From positions 1 through 64,000 of the forward strand of contig CAKRYT010000002.1 of assembly GCA_934432675.1 (NCBI GenBank): a DNA stretch of 64,000 nt, read 5' to 3'. Made by a program: the position numbers and the translations under genes. The notes beneath the pieces were generated by a model. The model did no database searches. It was not told the DNA's origin and was given only the letters and a program-made list of their open reading frames with translations. The DNA is from an uncultured Eubacteriales bacterium (lineage in GTDB: Bacteria; Bacillota; Clostridia; Oscillospirales; CAG-272). Of the stretch, positions 25,592 to 35,325 are shown in pieces. Position 1 is the stretch's first letter. The number at the start of each line of letters is the position of its first letter.

Positions 25592-25834
25592 CGCGCTTGT
25601 CTCGGGTACACAAGTTGAGCAATGGCTGGCGCACCGTTTGCCGGGGCTTCTCCATCACTCCGCGCTTGCCTCGGGTACACAAGTTGGGCAATGGCTGGCG
25701 CGCCGTTTGACGGGCTTCTCCATCACTCCGCGCTTGTCTCGGGTACACAGGTTGAGCAATGGCTGGCGCACCGTTTGCCGGGGCTTCTCCATCACTCCGC
25801 GCTTGTCTCGTCAACATAAGTTAAACAATGGCCG
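25592..25834 (+). repeat. Tandem array of ~69-bp units
   Basis: Units begin with CGCGCTTG at 25592, 25661, 25729 and 25798 (periods 69, 68, 69). Three are complete and the fourth is partial and diverged. Each contains GGGTACACA, GCAATGGCTGGCGC and CTTCTCCATCACTC. Single or partial counterparts of the tail occur at ~29153-29182 and ~29470-29500, so this is an amplified tail of the structured repeat. Confidence 0.85.
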
Positions 25835-25880
25835 GCGCAAAGATAGACGCGAAAAATGGTGTTTTTCGCGGCGGCGGGGG

Positions 25881-25909
25881 TTGTAAGTCGGGTGCAAATG
25901 TGTTAAAAT
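25881..25909 (+). promoter_or_regulatory. Sigma-A promoter of purB
   Basis: TTGTAA (25881-25886), 17-base spacer ending TGT, TAAAAT (25904-25909), 55 bases before purB. Confidence 0.75.
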
Positions 25910-25963
25910 ATACGGAAAGAAGATTTGCGGCAGGGTCGGAAATCACAATAAGCGGAGGCATAC

Positions 25964-27403
25964 ATGGACGGGCAATCGACACGCGAAAAGTATATTTCGC
26001 CCTTCTCGACGCGGTACGCGAGCGAGGAGATGCAATACCTGTTTTCGGACACGCATAAGTTCCGCACCTGGCGGCGGCTCTGGATCGCGCTGGCGCGCGC
26101 GGAGCACGAACTCGGGCTCCCCGTGACACAGGAGCAGGTCAGGGAACTCGAAGCGCACCGGGACGACATCAATTTTGAGGTGGCGGAGGCGCGTGAGCGC
26201 GAGGTGCGCCACGACGTCATGAGCCACGTGTACGCTTACGGGGTGCAGTGCCCGACGGCGGAGCCCATCATCCACCTCGGCGCGACCTCCTGCTACGTCG
26301 GGGACAACACCGACGTGATCGTCCTGCGCGATGCGTCCCGCCTCATCCTCAAAAAGGCGGCGCAGGTCGTGCGGCAACTCGGTGATTTTGCGCGGCAGTG
26401 GCGCGATCTGCCCTGCCTCGCTTACACCCATCTCCAACCGGCGCAACTTACGACGGTCGGCAAGCGGGCAACGCTCTGGATCTACGAACTCGTGCAGGAC
26501 ATGGAGGCACTGGAAGACAGGCTCGCGAAACTCCTGCTCCTCGGCTCCAAGGGCACGACCGGCACGCAGGCGTCGTTCATGGAACTGTTCGAGGGGGACG
26601 AGGGCAAGGTGAAGGCACTCGAAGACAAGATCGCCCGCGAGATGGATTTCCCCGGCTGTGTGCCCGTCTCCGGGCAGACCTATTCGCGCAAGGTGGATGC
26701 CTACTTCCTCGCCTGCCTCTCCGGATTTGCACAGTCGGCGTACAAGTTCGCAAACGATCTGCGCCTGCTCCAATCCTTTGAAGAAATCGAAGAGCCGTTT
26801 GAGAAACAGCAGATCGGCTCCTCCGCGATGCCGTACAAACGCAATCCCATGCGTTGCGAGCGCATCTGCGCCCTCGCGCGCTACGTCATTTCCGACGCCG
26901 CCAACCCGGCACATACCGCGGCGACCCAGTGGTTTGAGCGCACGCTCGATGACTCCGCCAACCGTCGGATCGCCGTCGCAGAGGCTTTCCTCGGCGTGGA
27001 TGCCATCCTAAATATATATATCAACGTCACGGGGGCACTCGTGGTGTACCCGAAGGTCATCCGTCGCCGCGTGATGGAAAAACTGCCGTTCATGGCGACC
27101 GAGAACATCATGATGCGGTGTGTCAAGGCGGGTGGTGACCGCCAGGCACTCCACGAGGCACTCCGCGTCCACTCACAGGCCGCCGCCTCCCGCGTGAAAC
27201 TCGAAGGGGCGGAGTGCGACCTCGTGAAACGCATTGCCGCCGATCCGCTCTTCGGTATCACCGAGGACGAGATCCTCGCCGTGCTCGACCCCGCGCTCTA
27301 TACCGGGCGCGCCGCGTCGCAGACGGATGAATTCCTCGCGGGGGTGGTCGCGCCCCTGCTGGCGCGGTACCCGGACACCGTGACGTCCGAACTCAAAGTA
27401 TAA
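25964..27403 (+). CDS. purB: Adenylosuccinate lyase
   Basis: Predicted 479 residues. It acts twice in purine synthesis: SAICAR to AICAR and adenylosuccinate to AMP. It has [14 protein letters not shown] and [13 protein letters not shown] substrate blocks ([14 protein letters not shown]) and the superfamily signature [22 protein letters not shown] precedes the start. The C-terminal extension and ~480-residue length fit the longer clade of the family. guaB follows after 41 bases, grouping both IMP-branch outputs. Confidence 0.96.
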   Translation: MDGQSTREKYISPFSTRYASEEMQYLFSDTHKFRTWRRLWIALARAEHELGLPVTQEQVRELEAHRDDINFEVAEAREREVRHDVMSHVYAYGVQCPTAEPIIHLGATSCYVGDNTDVIVLRDASRLILKKAAQVVRQLGDFARQWRDLPCLAYTHLQPAQLTTVGKRATLWIYELVQDMEALEDRLAKLLLLGSKGTTGTQASFMELFEGDEGKVKALEDKIAREMDFPGCVPVSGQTYSRKVDAYFLACLSGFAQSAYKFANDLRLLQSFEEIEEPFEKQQIGSSAMPYKRNPMRCERICALARYVISDAANPAHTAATQWFERTLDDSANRRIAVAEAFLGVDAILNIYINVTGALVVYPKVIRRRVMEKLPFMATENIMMRCVKAGGDRQALHEALRVHSQAAASRVKLEGAECDLVKRIAADPLFGITEDEILAVLDPALYTGRAASQTDEFLAGVVAPLLARYPDTVTSELKV

Positions 27404-27444
27404 ACCCATCCGAAAGGTCTACCATATCGCGAAAGGAGCCTGTC

Positions 27445-28947
27445 ATGGCACAGATTTTACCAGGTGAATCCCATACCTTCGGCGAATACCTCTTTATCCC
27501 CGGCTATACCTCCGAGGAATGCACCCCTGCCAACGTCAATCTGCAAACGCCGCTCGTGAAGTACCGTCGCGGGGAAGAGCCCTGCCCGATTACGCTCAAC
27601 ATCCCGCTCGTCTCCGCCATCATGCAGTCCGTCTCGGACGACAAGATGGCGATCGCCCTCGCGAAGGAGGGTGGCATCTCCTTTATCTACGGCTCGCAGT
27701 CCGTGGAGTCCGAGGCGGCCATGGTTGCCCGCGTCAAGAACTACAAGGCGGGTTTTGTCGTCAGCGACTCGAACGTGACGCCCGACGCGACCCTTGCCGA
27801 CGTGCTTGAACTCGTTGAGGAGAAGGGACATAACACCATCGCCGTCACGGAAGACGGCACCGCACAGGGGCGGCTCCTCGGTATCGTCACCAGCCGTGAC
27901 TACCGTGTCAGCCGTATGCCGGCGGATCTCGCGGTGCGGGAATTCATGACGCCGCTCGAAAAACTCGTGACCGCACCCGCCGAGACGACGCTCAAAGAGG
28001 CAAACGACATTATCTGGGATCACAAACTCAATTCTCTCCCCATCGTGGACGGGGAGGGGCGGCTCCTGTATCTCGTGTTCCGCAAGGACTATTCTCAGCA
28101 CAAGGAAAATCCGCAGGAACTCCTCGACGCGGAGAAGCGGTATATGGTCGGCGCGGGGATCAACACCCTGGACTACGAGACGCGCGTGCCCGCACTCATT
28201 GAGGCGGGGGCGGACGTGCTCTGCATTGACTCCTCCGAGGGCTACACCGTCTGGCAGAAGAAGACGCTCGAATATATCCGGAAGAACTACGGCGACCGTG
28301 TCAAGGTCGGCGCAGGGAACGTCGTCGATGCGGATGGTTTCCGTTTCCTTGCCGAGGCGGGGGCGGACTTCATCAAGATCGGTATCGGCGGCGGGTCCAT
28401 CTGCATCACGCGTGAGCAGAAAGGCATCGGCCGCGGACAGGCGTCTGCCGTCATCGCCGTCGCCGAGGAGCGCGACCGCTACTTCCGTGAGACGGGTATC
28501 TACATCCCGATCTGCTCCGACGGCGGCATCGTGTATGATTATCACATGACGATGGCACTCGCCATGGGGGCGGACTTCCTCATGCTCGGTCGGTACTTCG
28601 CCCGGTTTGACGAGTCGCCGACGCCCAAGACCATGATCAACGGCACCTACGTCAAGGAGTATTGGGGCGAGGGGTCCAGCCGCGCGCGCAACTGGCAGCG
28701 GTATGACCTCGGCGGCAAGGCGAAACTGACTTTCGAAGAGGGCGTGGACTCCTACGTGACCTACGCCGGGTCGCTCCGTGACAACGTGGCGAAGTCGCTC
28801 TACAAGGTCAAGTCGACCATGTGCAACGTCGGGGTGACGAATATCCCGGATCTGCAAAAGAATGCGCGTCTGACGCTGGTTTCCGCGACGTCGATCGTGG
28901 AGGGGGGGTACCATGATGTGACTCTCCGTTCAACCTCGAACAAGTAA
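27445..28947 (+). CDS. guaB: IMP dehydrogenase
   Basis: Predicted 500 residues. It oxidises IMP to XMP with NAD, committing to GMP. The TIM barrel is split by a CBS-domain pair at ~105-220 ([18 protein letters not shown]). Catalytic Cys320 lies in [19 protein letters not shown], and [10 protein letters not shown] and the flap-region [16 protein letters not shown] follow. AAAGGAG precedes the start. The sequence resembles the subgroup with a slightly altered N-terminus. A structured repeat begins six bases after its stop. Confidence 0.95.
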   Translation: MAQILPGESHTFGEYLFIPGYTSEECTPANVNLQTPLVKYRRGEEPCPITLNIPLVSAIMQSVSDDKMAIALAKEGGISFIYGSQSVESEAAMVARVKNYKAGFVVSDSNVTPDATLADVLELVEEKGHNTIAVTEDGTAQGRLLGIVTSRDYRVSRMPADLAVREFMTPLEKLVTAPAETTLKEANDIIWDHKLNSLPIVDGEGRLLYLVFRKDYSQHKENPQELLDAEKRYMVGAGINTLDYETRVPALIEAGADVLCIDSSEGYTVWQKKTLEYIRKNYGDRVKVGAGNVVDADGFRFLAEAGADFIKIGIGGGSICITREQKGIGRGQASAVIAVAEERDRYFRETGIYIPICSDGGIVYDYHMTMALAMGADFLMLGRYFARFDESPTPKTMINGTYVKEYWGEGSSRARNWQRYDLGGKAKLTFEEGVDSYVTYAGSLRDNVAKSLYKVKSTMCNVGVTNIPDLQKNARLTLVSATSIVEGGYHDVTLRSTSNK

Positions 28948-28952
28948 AGGCG

Positions 28953-29182
28953 AGCGGGAGAAGCGCAGACCAAGTGCCCTAAAAAGGGCATAATGGCAAC
29001 CGATACTGACTTTTCAAAATAAAAAGAAAAGTTGTGTCGGTTGCCTTTTCTTTAAGAACAAAGGGCACTTTACCCCCATTCACACGCTCTACCGTACAAA
29101 GTACGCCTACGTTCGTGTGAATGGGGGTTCTGCATCTCCTCGCACTCGCCTTAGGTGCGCAGGTCATACATTTGCTGGCGCA
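28953..29182 (+). repeat. Structured intergenic repeat, copy 2
   Basis: The first 107 bases are identical to copy 1. Hairpin 2 has a different stem sequence but the same fold: CCCCCATTCACACG (29073-29086) pairs with CGTGTGAATGGGGG (29114-29127), 14 bp, again with GTACAAAGTAC (29094-29104) on top and TTCTGCATCTCCTCG after it. The tail (29153-29182) ends in GCTGGCGCA and runs directly into copy 3. Confidence 0.87.
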
Positions 29183-29500
29183 AGCGGAGACCAAGCCCCC
29201 AAAATAAATTGATTGGCAACCGATACTGACTTTTCAAAGTAAGAAGAAAAGTCGCGTCGGTCGCCTTTTCTTTAAGAATAAAGGGCACTTTACCCCCATT
29301 CACACGCTCTACCGTACTTACCAAAGCAATCCTCTTTTCAAAGAACGAGCATTTCCGCCTCGCGGAAATGCCTCAGGCAAACAAACGGTTTCTCCGATAA
29401 AGGAACGGAGTTTGCCGGGACGGACTACTGCGGTGTGAACGCGGTTTCTCCATCGTTCCGAGCTTGTAGGGTACACAGGTTGAACAATGGCTGGCGCAAG
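29181..29500 (+). repeat. Structured intergenic repeat, copy 3 (with insertion)
   Basis: It starts GCAAGCGGAGACCAAG and keeps hairpin 1 (GGCAACCGA/TCGGTCGCC, inner GACTTTTC/GAAAAGTC). The 5' arm of hairpin 2 is present (~29293-29306) but the sequence changes after ACCGTAC. About 120 bases of other sequence follow, including a perfect GCATTTCCGC/GCGGAAATGC hairpin (29349-29371), before a weak 3' arm near 29430 and the GGGTACACAGGTTGAACAA tail at ~29469. Confidence 0.75.
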
Positions 29501-29610
29501 CGGAGACCAAGCCCCCAAAATAAATTGATTGGCAACCGATATTGACTTTTCAAAGTAAGAAGAAAAGTCGCGTCGGTTGCCTTTTCTTTAAGAGACGCGG
29601 GGCAGGAGCC
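29501..29610 (+). repeat. Structured intergenic repeat, copy 4 (truncated)
   Basis: GGAGACCAAGCCCCC then hairpin 1 (GGCAACCGA at ~29531, TCGGTTGCC at ~29573) and TTTTCTTTAAGA, very like copy 3. Hairpin 2 is replaced by GGGGCAGGAGCCCC followed by a T run, a plain terminator. Bases 29611-29849 hold no gene; one imperfect palindrome (AAATGCAAGGCTTGCGTTT) is the only structure seen. Confidence 0.78.
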
Positions 29611-29849
29611 CCCTCTTTTTTATTGCCGCGCGGTAGGATGTGGGAGGTGCGAAATACAAAAAGCGGTAAGGGGAGGCCGAAAATGATATGGCAAAAGTAA
29701 CAAATGCAAGGCTTGCGTTTGTACACCTTGTGAGTGATGAACACACTTGTAAAACGGAACTTGTGCAAAAGCGACAACGAAAACCGAAAAAACATGGAAA
29801 TACTTGTATTTATTGATTGATTTTTCCTGCGGACGAGAATATACTGTTT

Positions 29850-29878
29850 TTGCCAATGAGGCAAACAAACGCTACAAT
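29850..29878 (+). promoter_or_regulatory. Sigma-A promoter of surface lipoprotein A
   Basis: TTGCCA (29850-29855), 17-base spacer, TACAAT (29873-29878); the start codon follows 17 bases later, giving a very short leader. Confidence 0.7.
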
Positions 29879-29894
29879 AAAAAAGGAGAACATC

Positions 29895-32054
29895 ATGAAG
29901 AACAAGCGGTTTTTAGCGGTGCTTTGTCTGGTCTTGTGCATGGTCCTGATGCTCGGTCTCGCTGCGTGCGGGAGCGACAATGGCGATGACGGCAACAAGA
30001 CCGAAGAGAAAGTCACCGTTACCTTTAAGAACGGTGAGACCGTTGTGGACACCGTTGAAATTGCCAAGGGGACAACCGTCGCGGCAACGACCAAGACGGT
30101 CGAGGCTCCCGAGGGCAAACAGTTCAAGTCCTGGCAGAAGGACGGCAAAGATTACGACTTCGCCACCAAGGTGAACGAGAACATCACGCTGACCGCTACC
30201 TTTGAGGATATTACTTACACGATTTCTTTCAAGAAGAGTGCAACCGACACCGACAGCCTGAAAGACTTGAAGGTGGTGCGGAACGGCTACATCAACGAGG
30301 CGGACGTGCCGACGGCACCGGACCGCAGCGCGGAGCACCTGACTTTCGTGAAGTGGGTCCGTGCGGACGACGCCACGGCGGATCTTGACTTCAACTGGGA
30401 AGTCAACGAAAACGTTACATATATCCCCGTGTATGAGGCGGTCAAGTACACCGTAACGATCAGGAATGCCGCCGACGACACCGTCATTGAAACCCGGACG
30501 ATCGATCACGGTCAGACCGTGGGCGACATCAAGGTGGACGGCTACCGTGTGACCGCGGTCAAGAACGGCGATGCGGACTACGACATGACCGCTCCCGTGA
30601 CTTCCGACCTCACGCTGACCGTGACGGTGGAGGAATTGAGATTCAAGGTCACCTTCGTGGATGCAGACAACAACAAACTGGGCGAGACAGACGTTCTCGA
30701 CGGCGGGAATGCCGTCATGCCGACGCCGGCGGACGGTACCTACTGGACCGCGACCGCGGCAGAGTACGCCAAGTTGTTCAACGTCAGAGCGGACGTGACC
30801 GTCACCCTCGGCACCACCGACGCAACGGTGTACCGCAACCAGGAGACCTGGCTGACCTGGGACGGCGGCGTCAAGGACACCCTCGAAAAGTTCGGCGCGA
30901 ATTACGAGCACTGGACGAAGAACGGGAACGGCACCTACAACTGCCCGCAGGACGACGGCAACTACTTCACGCTGACCGGCGACTTCGCGCGGTTGACGCT
31001 CAACCTGTTTGCAGGTGCGGGCGACAGCGGTTACTATGATATTTATCTGGACGACGTCTTTGTCCGCAAACTCGAATTCGATAACACCGAGGGCACCGGC
31101 AACAAGCAGCAGTGGGTGGTCGCGCTCGAAACGAACATGATCCCCGCAGGCCGGCATACCATCAAGATCATCGCGCACACCAAGACGCAGATCACGGCGG
31201 TCAAACCCTGGTACGCCGTCCGGAAAGACAACTACGACGTATCCTTCAAGAACGGTGACGAGGAAATCGGCAAGGTATCCGTCCCCGCAGGGACTGCCGT
31301 TGCGAAACCGGCGGATCCTACTCCGGGTGCCAACCAGGAGTTCCGCTACTGGTCCCTGGACGGTGAGACCGAATACGACTTCACGAACCCGGTCAACAGC
31401 GATATAACCCTGAAAGCCGTCTTCCGTTTCCTCGAATCCTATGAGGTCACCTTCAAGAAAGCCGACGGCACGGAAATCTCCAAGGTCACGGTCGGCAAGG
31501 GGCTGAACGTGGCTATGCCCGCCCTCCCCGGCGCGGACAGTTACTGGACCGCCACGGCGGCCGAGTACGCCAAGATGTTCAACGTGACCGAGAACAGGGA
31601 AGTGACACTTGACGTCATCGCCCGGAGCAACTATAAAAACCTCGGCGCGGGCACCTTCTCGATCGCGAACGAAGCCAACATCAATACCGTCAAGGGTTGG
31701 GGCTTTGATTTCACGAACTGGAAGATCCGGGACACGGACGGCAACTACGGCGTGTACGAGCAGGAAAACGGTGCGAAGATCACCATCACCGCCAATCTTT
31801 GCAAGGTCGCATTTGCCACGCAGGTAGAGGCGGGCAAGACCTGCACCTACAAGATCTACATCGACGGTCAGCTGCACTCCTCCGTGACGGTGGACAACAG
31901 CACCGGGACCGAGGTCAAGAAAGCGGGTTCCTACGACGTCTTCTGCCAGCCGGAAACTTTCCCCGCCGGTGAGCACACGGTCGTAATTGAGATCGAGGGT
32001 GCCGGGACCATCCATGCGGCAACCATCGTACAGTACGTGGCACCCACCACCTGA
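29895..32054 (+). CDS. Modular surface lipoprotein A (Flg_new-type repeats and beta-sandwich modules)
   Basis: Predicted 719 residues, start ATG 29895 after AAAGGAG. The signal peptide ends in lipobox LGLAAC (Cys25), then an Asp/Asn-rich linker. From ~38 on it is a string of beta-rich modules: Listeria-Bacteroides (Flg_new/InlB B-repeat) domains (VTVTFKNGETVV ... FKSWQKDGKDYDF ... ITLTATF), a module with WTATAAEYAKLFNV (~300 and again ~560), and two larger modules (e.g. YYDIYLDDVFVRKLEF ... IPAGRHTIKI) that look like jelly-roll carbohydrate-binding folds. No catalytic motif. Its N-terminal ~100 residues are almost identical to those of lipoprotein B, including in DNA. Likely an adhesin or glycan-binding envelope protein. 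Confidence 0.82.
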   Translation: MKNKRFLAVLCLVLCMVLMLGLAACGSDNGDDGNKTEEKVTVTFKNGETVVDTVEIAKGTTVAATTKTVEAPEGKQFKSWQKDGKDYDFATKVNENITLTATFEDITYTISFKKSATDTDSLKDLKVVRNGYINEADVPTAPDRSAEHLTFVKWVRADDATADLDFNWEVNENVTYIPVYEAVKYTVTIRNAADDTVIETRTIDHGQTVGDIKVDGYRVTAVKNGDADYDMTAPVTSDLTLTVTVEELRFKVTFVDADNNKLGETDVLDGGNAVMPTPADGTYWTATAAEYAKLFNVRADVTVTLGTTDATVYRNQETWLTWDGGVKDTLEKFGANYEHWTKNGNGTYNCPQDDGNYFTLTGDFARLTLNLFAGAGDSGYYDIYLDDVFVRKLEFDNTEGTGNKQQWVVALETNMIPAGRHTIKIIAHTKTQITAVKPWYAVRKDNYDVSFKNGDEEIGKVSVPAGTAVAKPADPTPGANQEFRYWSLDGETEYDFTNPVNSDITLKAVFRFLESYEVTFKKADGTEISKVTVGKGLNVAMPALPGADSYWTATAAEYAKMFNVTENREVTLDVIARSNYKNLGAGTFSIANEANINTVKGWGFDFTNWKIRDTDGNYGVYEQENGAKITITANLCKVAFATQVEAGKTCTYKIYIDGQLHSSVTVDNSTGTEVKKAGSYDVFCQPETFPAGEHTVVIEIEGAGTIHAATIVQYVAPTT

Positions 32055-32078
32055 TACAGAAATAACGCATCGACATCC

Positions 32079-32109
32079 GACCCCCGGGCGATCGCCCGGG
32101 GGTCTTTTT
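32079..32109 (+). terminator. Rho-independent terminator
   Basis: GACCCCCGGGCGAT meets its exact complement without a clear loop and is followed by TTTTTA. Confidence 0.92.
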
Positions 32110-32141
32110 ATGGGAAAAAACGTGGTGAAACAGGCTGATTT

Positions 32142-32169
32142 TTGTCAAAATTGTTATGTTTGCTATGAT
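32142..32169 (+). promoter_or_regulatory. Upstream promoter of surface lipoprotein B
   Basis: TTGTCA (32142-32147), 16-base spacer ending TGC, TATGAT (32164-32169). Confidence 0.6.
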
Positions 32170-32237
32170 AATTCTCGTGAATTTGGGCAACATGTTCGGA
32201 AATTTTGCAAAACGGCAATCAAAATCGCCTTTTCAAA

Positions 32238-32266
32238 TTGCATTCGAAAAAGTCGGGTGCTATATT
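32238..32266 (+). promoter_or_regulatory. Proximal promoter of surface lipoprotein B
   Basis: TTGCAT (32238-32243), 17-base spacer ending TGC, TATATT (32261-32266), 58 bases before the start codon. With the site at 32142 this suggests dual promoters. Confidence 0.62.
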
Positions 32267-32323
32267 GGGACTGCGTGGAGGGGATCGCCCTCACAACCAA
32301 AAACAATACAGAAGGAGAATACC

Positions 32324-34768
32324 ATGAAAAGAAAATGGCTTGTGATGCTGTTGTGCGTGGCACTTTGTCTCGCGATGGCGTTCAGCTTCGCCGCTTGCGG
32401 TGACAGCAAAGACAACGGCAAAGACACCGGCAAAGATACCGGCAAAGACAACGGCAACACGACCACCGAGAAGGTCACCGTTACCTTTAAGAACGGTGAG
32501 ACTGTGGTCGATACAATTGAAATTACCAAGGGGACTGCCGTTGCGGCGACGACCAAGACGGTCGAGGCACCCGAGGGCAAACAGTTCAAGTCCTGGCAGA
32601 AGGACGGCAAAGATTACGACTTCGCCACCAAGGTGAACGAGAACATCACGCTGACCGCTGCCTTTGAGGATATTACTTACACGATTTCTTTCAAGAAGAG
32701 TGCAACCGACACCGACAGTCTGAAAGACTTGAAGGTGGTGCGGAACGACTACATCAACGAGGCGGACGTGCCGACGGCACCGGACCGCAGCGCGGAGCAC
32801 CTGACCTTCGTGAAGTGGGTCCGTGCGGACGACGAGACAGCGGATCTTGACTTCAACTGGGAAGCCAACGAAAGCGTTACGTTTATTCCCGTCTATGAGA
32901 CCACCAAGTACACCGTAACGATCAAGGATGCCGACACGGATACCGTGCTCGATACCCAGAAGATCCCCTACGGCGGCAAAGTGACGCCCTTTGAGGCACC
33001 TGTCGGCAAAGAGATCGTTTCCGTGAAACTCGGCGACGCCGACTTCGACTTCGCGACCTACACGGTCGAGGGCAATATCGAGATTATCGTTAAACTGGCA
33101 GTTGCCAACCGTACCGTTAAGATCACGGGCGAGGGTCTGGACCTGACCTTCACCGTTCCGAAGAACGGCACGCTGAGCGACACCGATCGTGCAACGCTCC
33201 TTGAAAAACTCGCTACCGCACCGGCAGATGGGTACTTCTGGGCACTCGATCTCTCCAAACTCGTCAACGTGGAAGAAAACGTGACGGTCACGGCCACCAA
33301 GGTTGCCGCTACGGACTACCGCACTGCCCAGGGCTGGCTCGGACTCACGACGAAGACCACGGATGAGGAGAAGACCAAGTACGCGATCGTGCTCGACAAA
33401 TCGGGCGACGCAACGTCGGGTCCCAAATACAGGAACTGGGGCACGATCTTCTGGCAGGAAGGCCAGTACCTCGGATTGACGGCAAACGTCGCCGGTACGA
33501 TCCAGTTCTCGTACAACACGGATAAGCCCGGTCAGCATTTCACGGTCAACGTGTATATTGACGGTGTGCTCTTCAAGGTGGAAACGATTGACTCCAAGAA
33601 GAATGGCAACATCACGATCAATAACGTTCCCGCCGGGAACCACGCCATCCTTGTGGAAATCGCAGCCGCGACCTTTGACGCCGAGGGCGGCGAGCCGCTG
33701 GGCGAATGGGCAGGCTTGACGATCTCCGGGATGCGTTACTACGAGAAAAAGCCCGATACCTGCAATGTGACATTCAAGAACGGTGATGAGGTATTCAAGA
33801 CTCTGACCACGACCCGCGGCGGTACCGTCACGGCACCGACCGACCTCCCGACCTTGCAGTATTTCCTCTTCGACAAGTGGCTGCTGAACAACAAGGAATT
33901 CGACTTCTCGACCCCGATTGAAGACAATATCACGCTGACGGCATCGTTCAAGCGTGATCCCGCGTACGTCAAGGTTTCGTTCGTGGCAGACGGCAAGACC
34001 TATGCGGACGACGTGTACGTCGCCGTCAACGGTACCGTCACGGCACCCGAGGGCACGCCCACCAAGGAAGGTTACCTGTTCCAGTTCTGGGCAAAGAAGG
34101 GCGAGAGCACCGCGTATGATTTCAACGCCGCCATCGCAGGAGATCTGACGCTGGAAGCCAACTTCAAACTGGATGCCAACGAATATACGCTGACGTTCAT
34201 GAACGGCACCGAGAAGGCCGGCGAAGTCAAGGTCATCGAAGGAAAGAACGGCAAACTGCCGGCAACTCCGGACGATACGGTTTACTGGACAGTGACCGCT
34301 GCGGAATATGCAAAACTCTTCAACGTGACCGAGAACAGAACCATCGCGGTTACCACCGTTGAGAAAACAAAGTATGAGACCGTACAGCAGTACATCAACT
34401 ATGAGGGGGCTGCCGCAGACGTTGCCAAGAAGTTCACCGTTGACTTCACCACCGGCGGATGGAAATTCGTGAAGCCGCCGTTCCAGGATAAGGGCGCATA
34501 CTTCACCATGACCGGCGACTTTGCACAGCTCGACCTCAGATTCTGGGTCGACAAGGGCTCTGTCGGCAAATACAACATCTATGTAGATGATATTCTCGTG
34601 AAAGAGTATACCATCGACGCCACGGAGGCCGCAATACAGAATAAACCGTTCACGGTCCTCGACAAGACGGAACTCGCCACCGGCACGCACACCATCAAGA
34701 TTGAGGTGGTGGAGAACGGCGCACAGCTGCTGGCAATCAGCGTTGTCAAAGCCAAAGCAACGACCTGA
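32324..34768 (+). CDS. Modular surface lipoprotein B (Flg_new-type repeats and beta-sandwich modules)
   Basis: Predicted 814 residues, start ATG 32324 after GAAGGAG. The lipobox is SFAAC; a linker of repeated GKDTGKDTGKD follows, which varies in copy number at DNA level. The first two Flg_new-type domains match lipoprotein A almost exactly; after ~residue 180 the two diverge. Later modules include a jelly-roll-like domain (FTVNVYIDGVLFKVETI ... VPAGNHAILVEI), further Flg_new-type domains (FDKWLLNNKEFDF, FQFWAKKGESTAYDF), the WTVTAAEYAKLFNV module and a final jelly-roll-like domain (KYNIYVDDILVKEYTI ... LATGTHTIKIEVV). No enzyme motif. It ends before a terminator, so it is monocistronic. Confidence 0.82.
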   Translation: MKRKWLVMLLCVALCLAMAFSFAACGDSKDNGKDTGKDTGKDNGNTTTEKVTVTFKNGETVVDTIEITKGTAVAATTKTVEAPEGKQFKSWQKDGKDYDFATKVNENITLTAAFEDITYTISFKKSATDTDSLKDLKVVRNDYINEADVPTAPDRSAEHLTFVKWVRADDETADLDFNWEANESVTFIPVYETTKYTVTIKDADTDTVLDTQKIPYGGKVTPFEAPVGKEIVSVKLGDADFDFATYTVEGNIEIIVKLAVANRTVKITGEGLDLTFTVPKNGTLSDTDRATLLEKLATAPADGYFWALDLSKLVNVEENVTVTATKVAATDYRTAQGWLGLTTKTTDEEKTKYAIVLDKSGDATSGPKYRNWGTIFWQEGQYLGLTANVAGTIQFSYNTDKPGQHFTVNVYIDGVLFKVETIDSKKNGNITINNVPAGNHAILVEIAAATFDAEGGEPLGEWAGLTISGMRYYEKKPDTCNVTFKNGDEVFKTLTTTRGGTVTAPTDLPTLQYFLFDKWLLNNKEFDFSTPIEDNITLTASFKRDPAYVKVSFVADGKTYADDVYVAVNGTVTAPEGTPTKEGYLFQFWAKKGESTAYDFNAAIAGDLTLEANFKLDANEYTLTFMNGTEKAGEVKVIEGKNGKLPATPDDTVYWTVTAAEYAKLFNVTENRTIAVTTVEKTKYETVQQYINYEGAAADVAKKFTVDFTTGGWKFVKPPFQDKGAYFTMTGDFAQLDLRFWVDKGSVGKYNIYVDDILVKEYTIDATEAAIQNKPFTVLDKTELATGTHTIKIEVVENGAQLLAISVVKAKATT

Positions 34769-34875
34769 CGGTAACGGCACCTACGTTCTGCACGGCTCCG
34801 AGAGCCGTTGACGGAAGCGTTACATCGGCATCGTCCCGACCGGGGGCGAATACCGAGTAGCAAACATCAAATAAG

Positions 34876-34907
34876 CACCCGGCGCGAAAGTGCCGGGTGT
34901 TTTTTTG
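34876..34907 (+). terminator. Rho-independent terminator
   Basis: CACCCGGC (34876-34883) pairs with GCCGGGTG (34892-34899), followed by seven T. Confidence 0.9.
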
Positions 34908-35325
34908 CCTCAGGGGCTTGCGGGGCGGCGGGGTGCCACGTCGGCGGACACGGTCGGCGGCAGGAGACGGTCGGGGGAACGGGGCCGTATCTGCCGCGCC
35001 GCCACGACGCCGAGGCACCGGACCCGTTTTGTTATACCGGGGGCAGGCGGTGTGCGGGACGGGTGCGCCGGGAGGGGGCGAAAATCGGGCATTTTCGGTG
35101 CGCTTTCGGCGAAAAAAACGGATTCTCCTTGTATGATTTGCACATCGGGCGGAAACGGAGCAATCTTTGTTTTGTGCAAATATGACTTTGTTTTCTGCAT
35201 GGATTATCGTACATGACGGTAGTATCATAATAGATGCAGAGGTGTAAAAATTTACTGTTGCCACCGATTCTGCCGCCCCCGCTCCGGGGATGCAACAAAT
35301 GATACAGTACAGGAGATGTTCATTT
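34908..35325 (+). other. Non-coding stretch before the small peptide gene
   Basis: 418 bases: the first ~200 are very GC-rich with no credible gene, the last ~150 AT-rich. I see no promoter with two good boxes; TTGTTT with TACATG about 16 bases on is the best and is weak. A long leader for the peptide/surface-protein pair is plausible. Confidence 0.3.

Noticed and set aside
25429..25817. Minus-strand frames in the repeat region ending in LKSQYRLPLCPF (also 28979-29194)
   Set aside because: They follow the repeat sequence exactly, including the hairpin and tandem array, and lack SDs and family similarity. Conservation is explained by the DNA repeat, not by a protein.
25592..25834. Possible CRISPR array
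   Set aside because: Units adjoin directly without unique spacers, have a 68-69 bp period, and no cas genes are near.
34808..35185. Overlapping frames on both strands in the GC-rich gap before the small peptide gene
   Set aside because: No SD, no recognisable motif, composition like random GC-rich translation.
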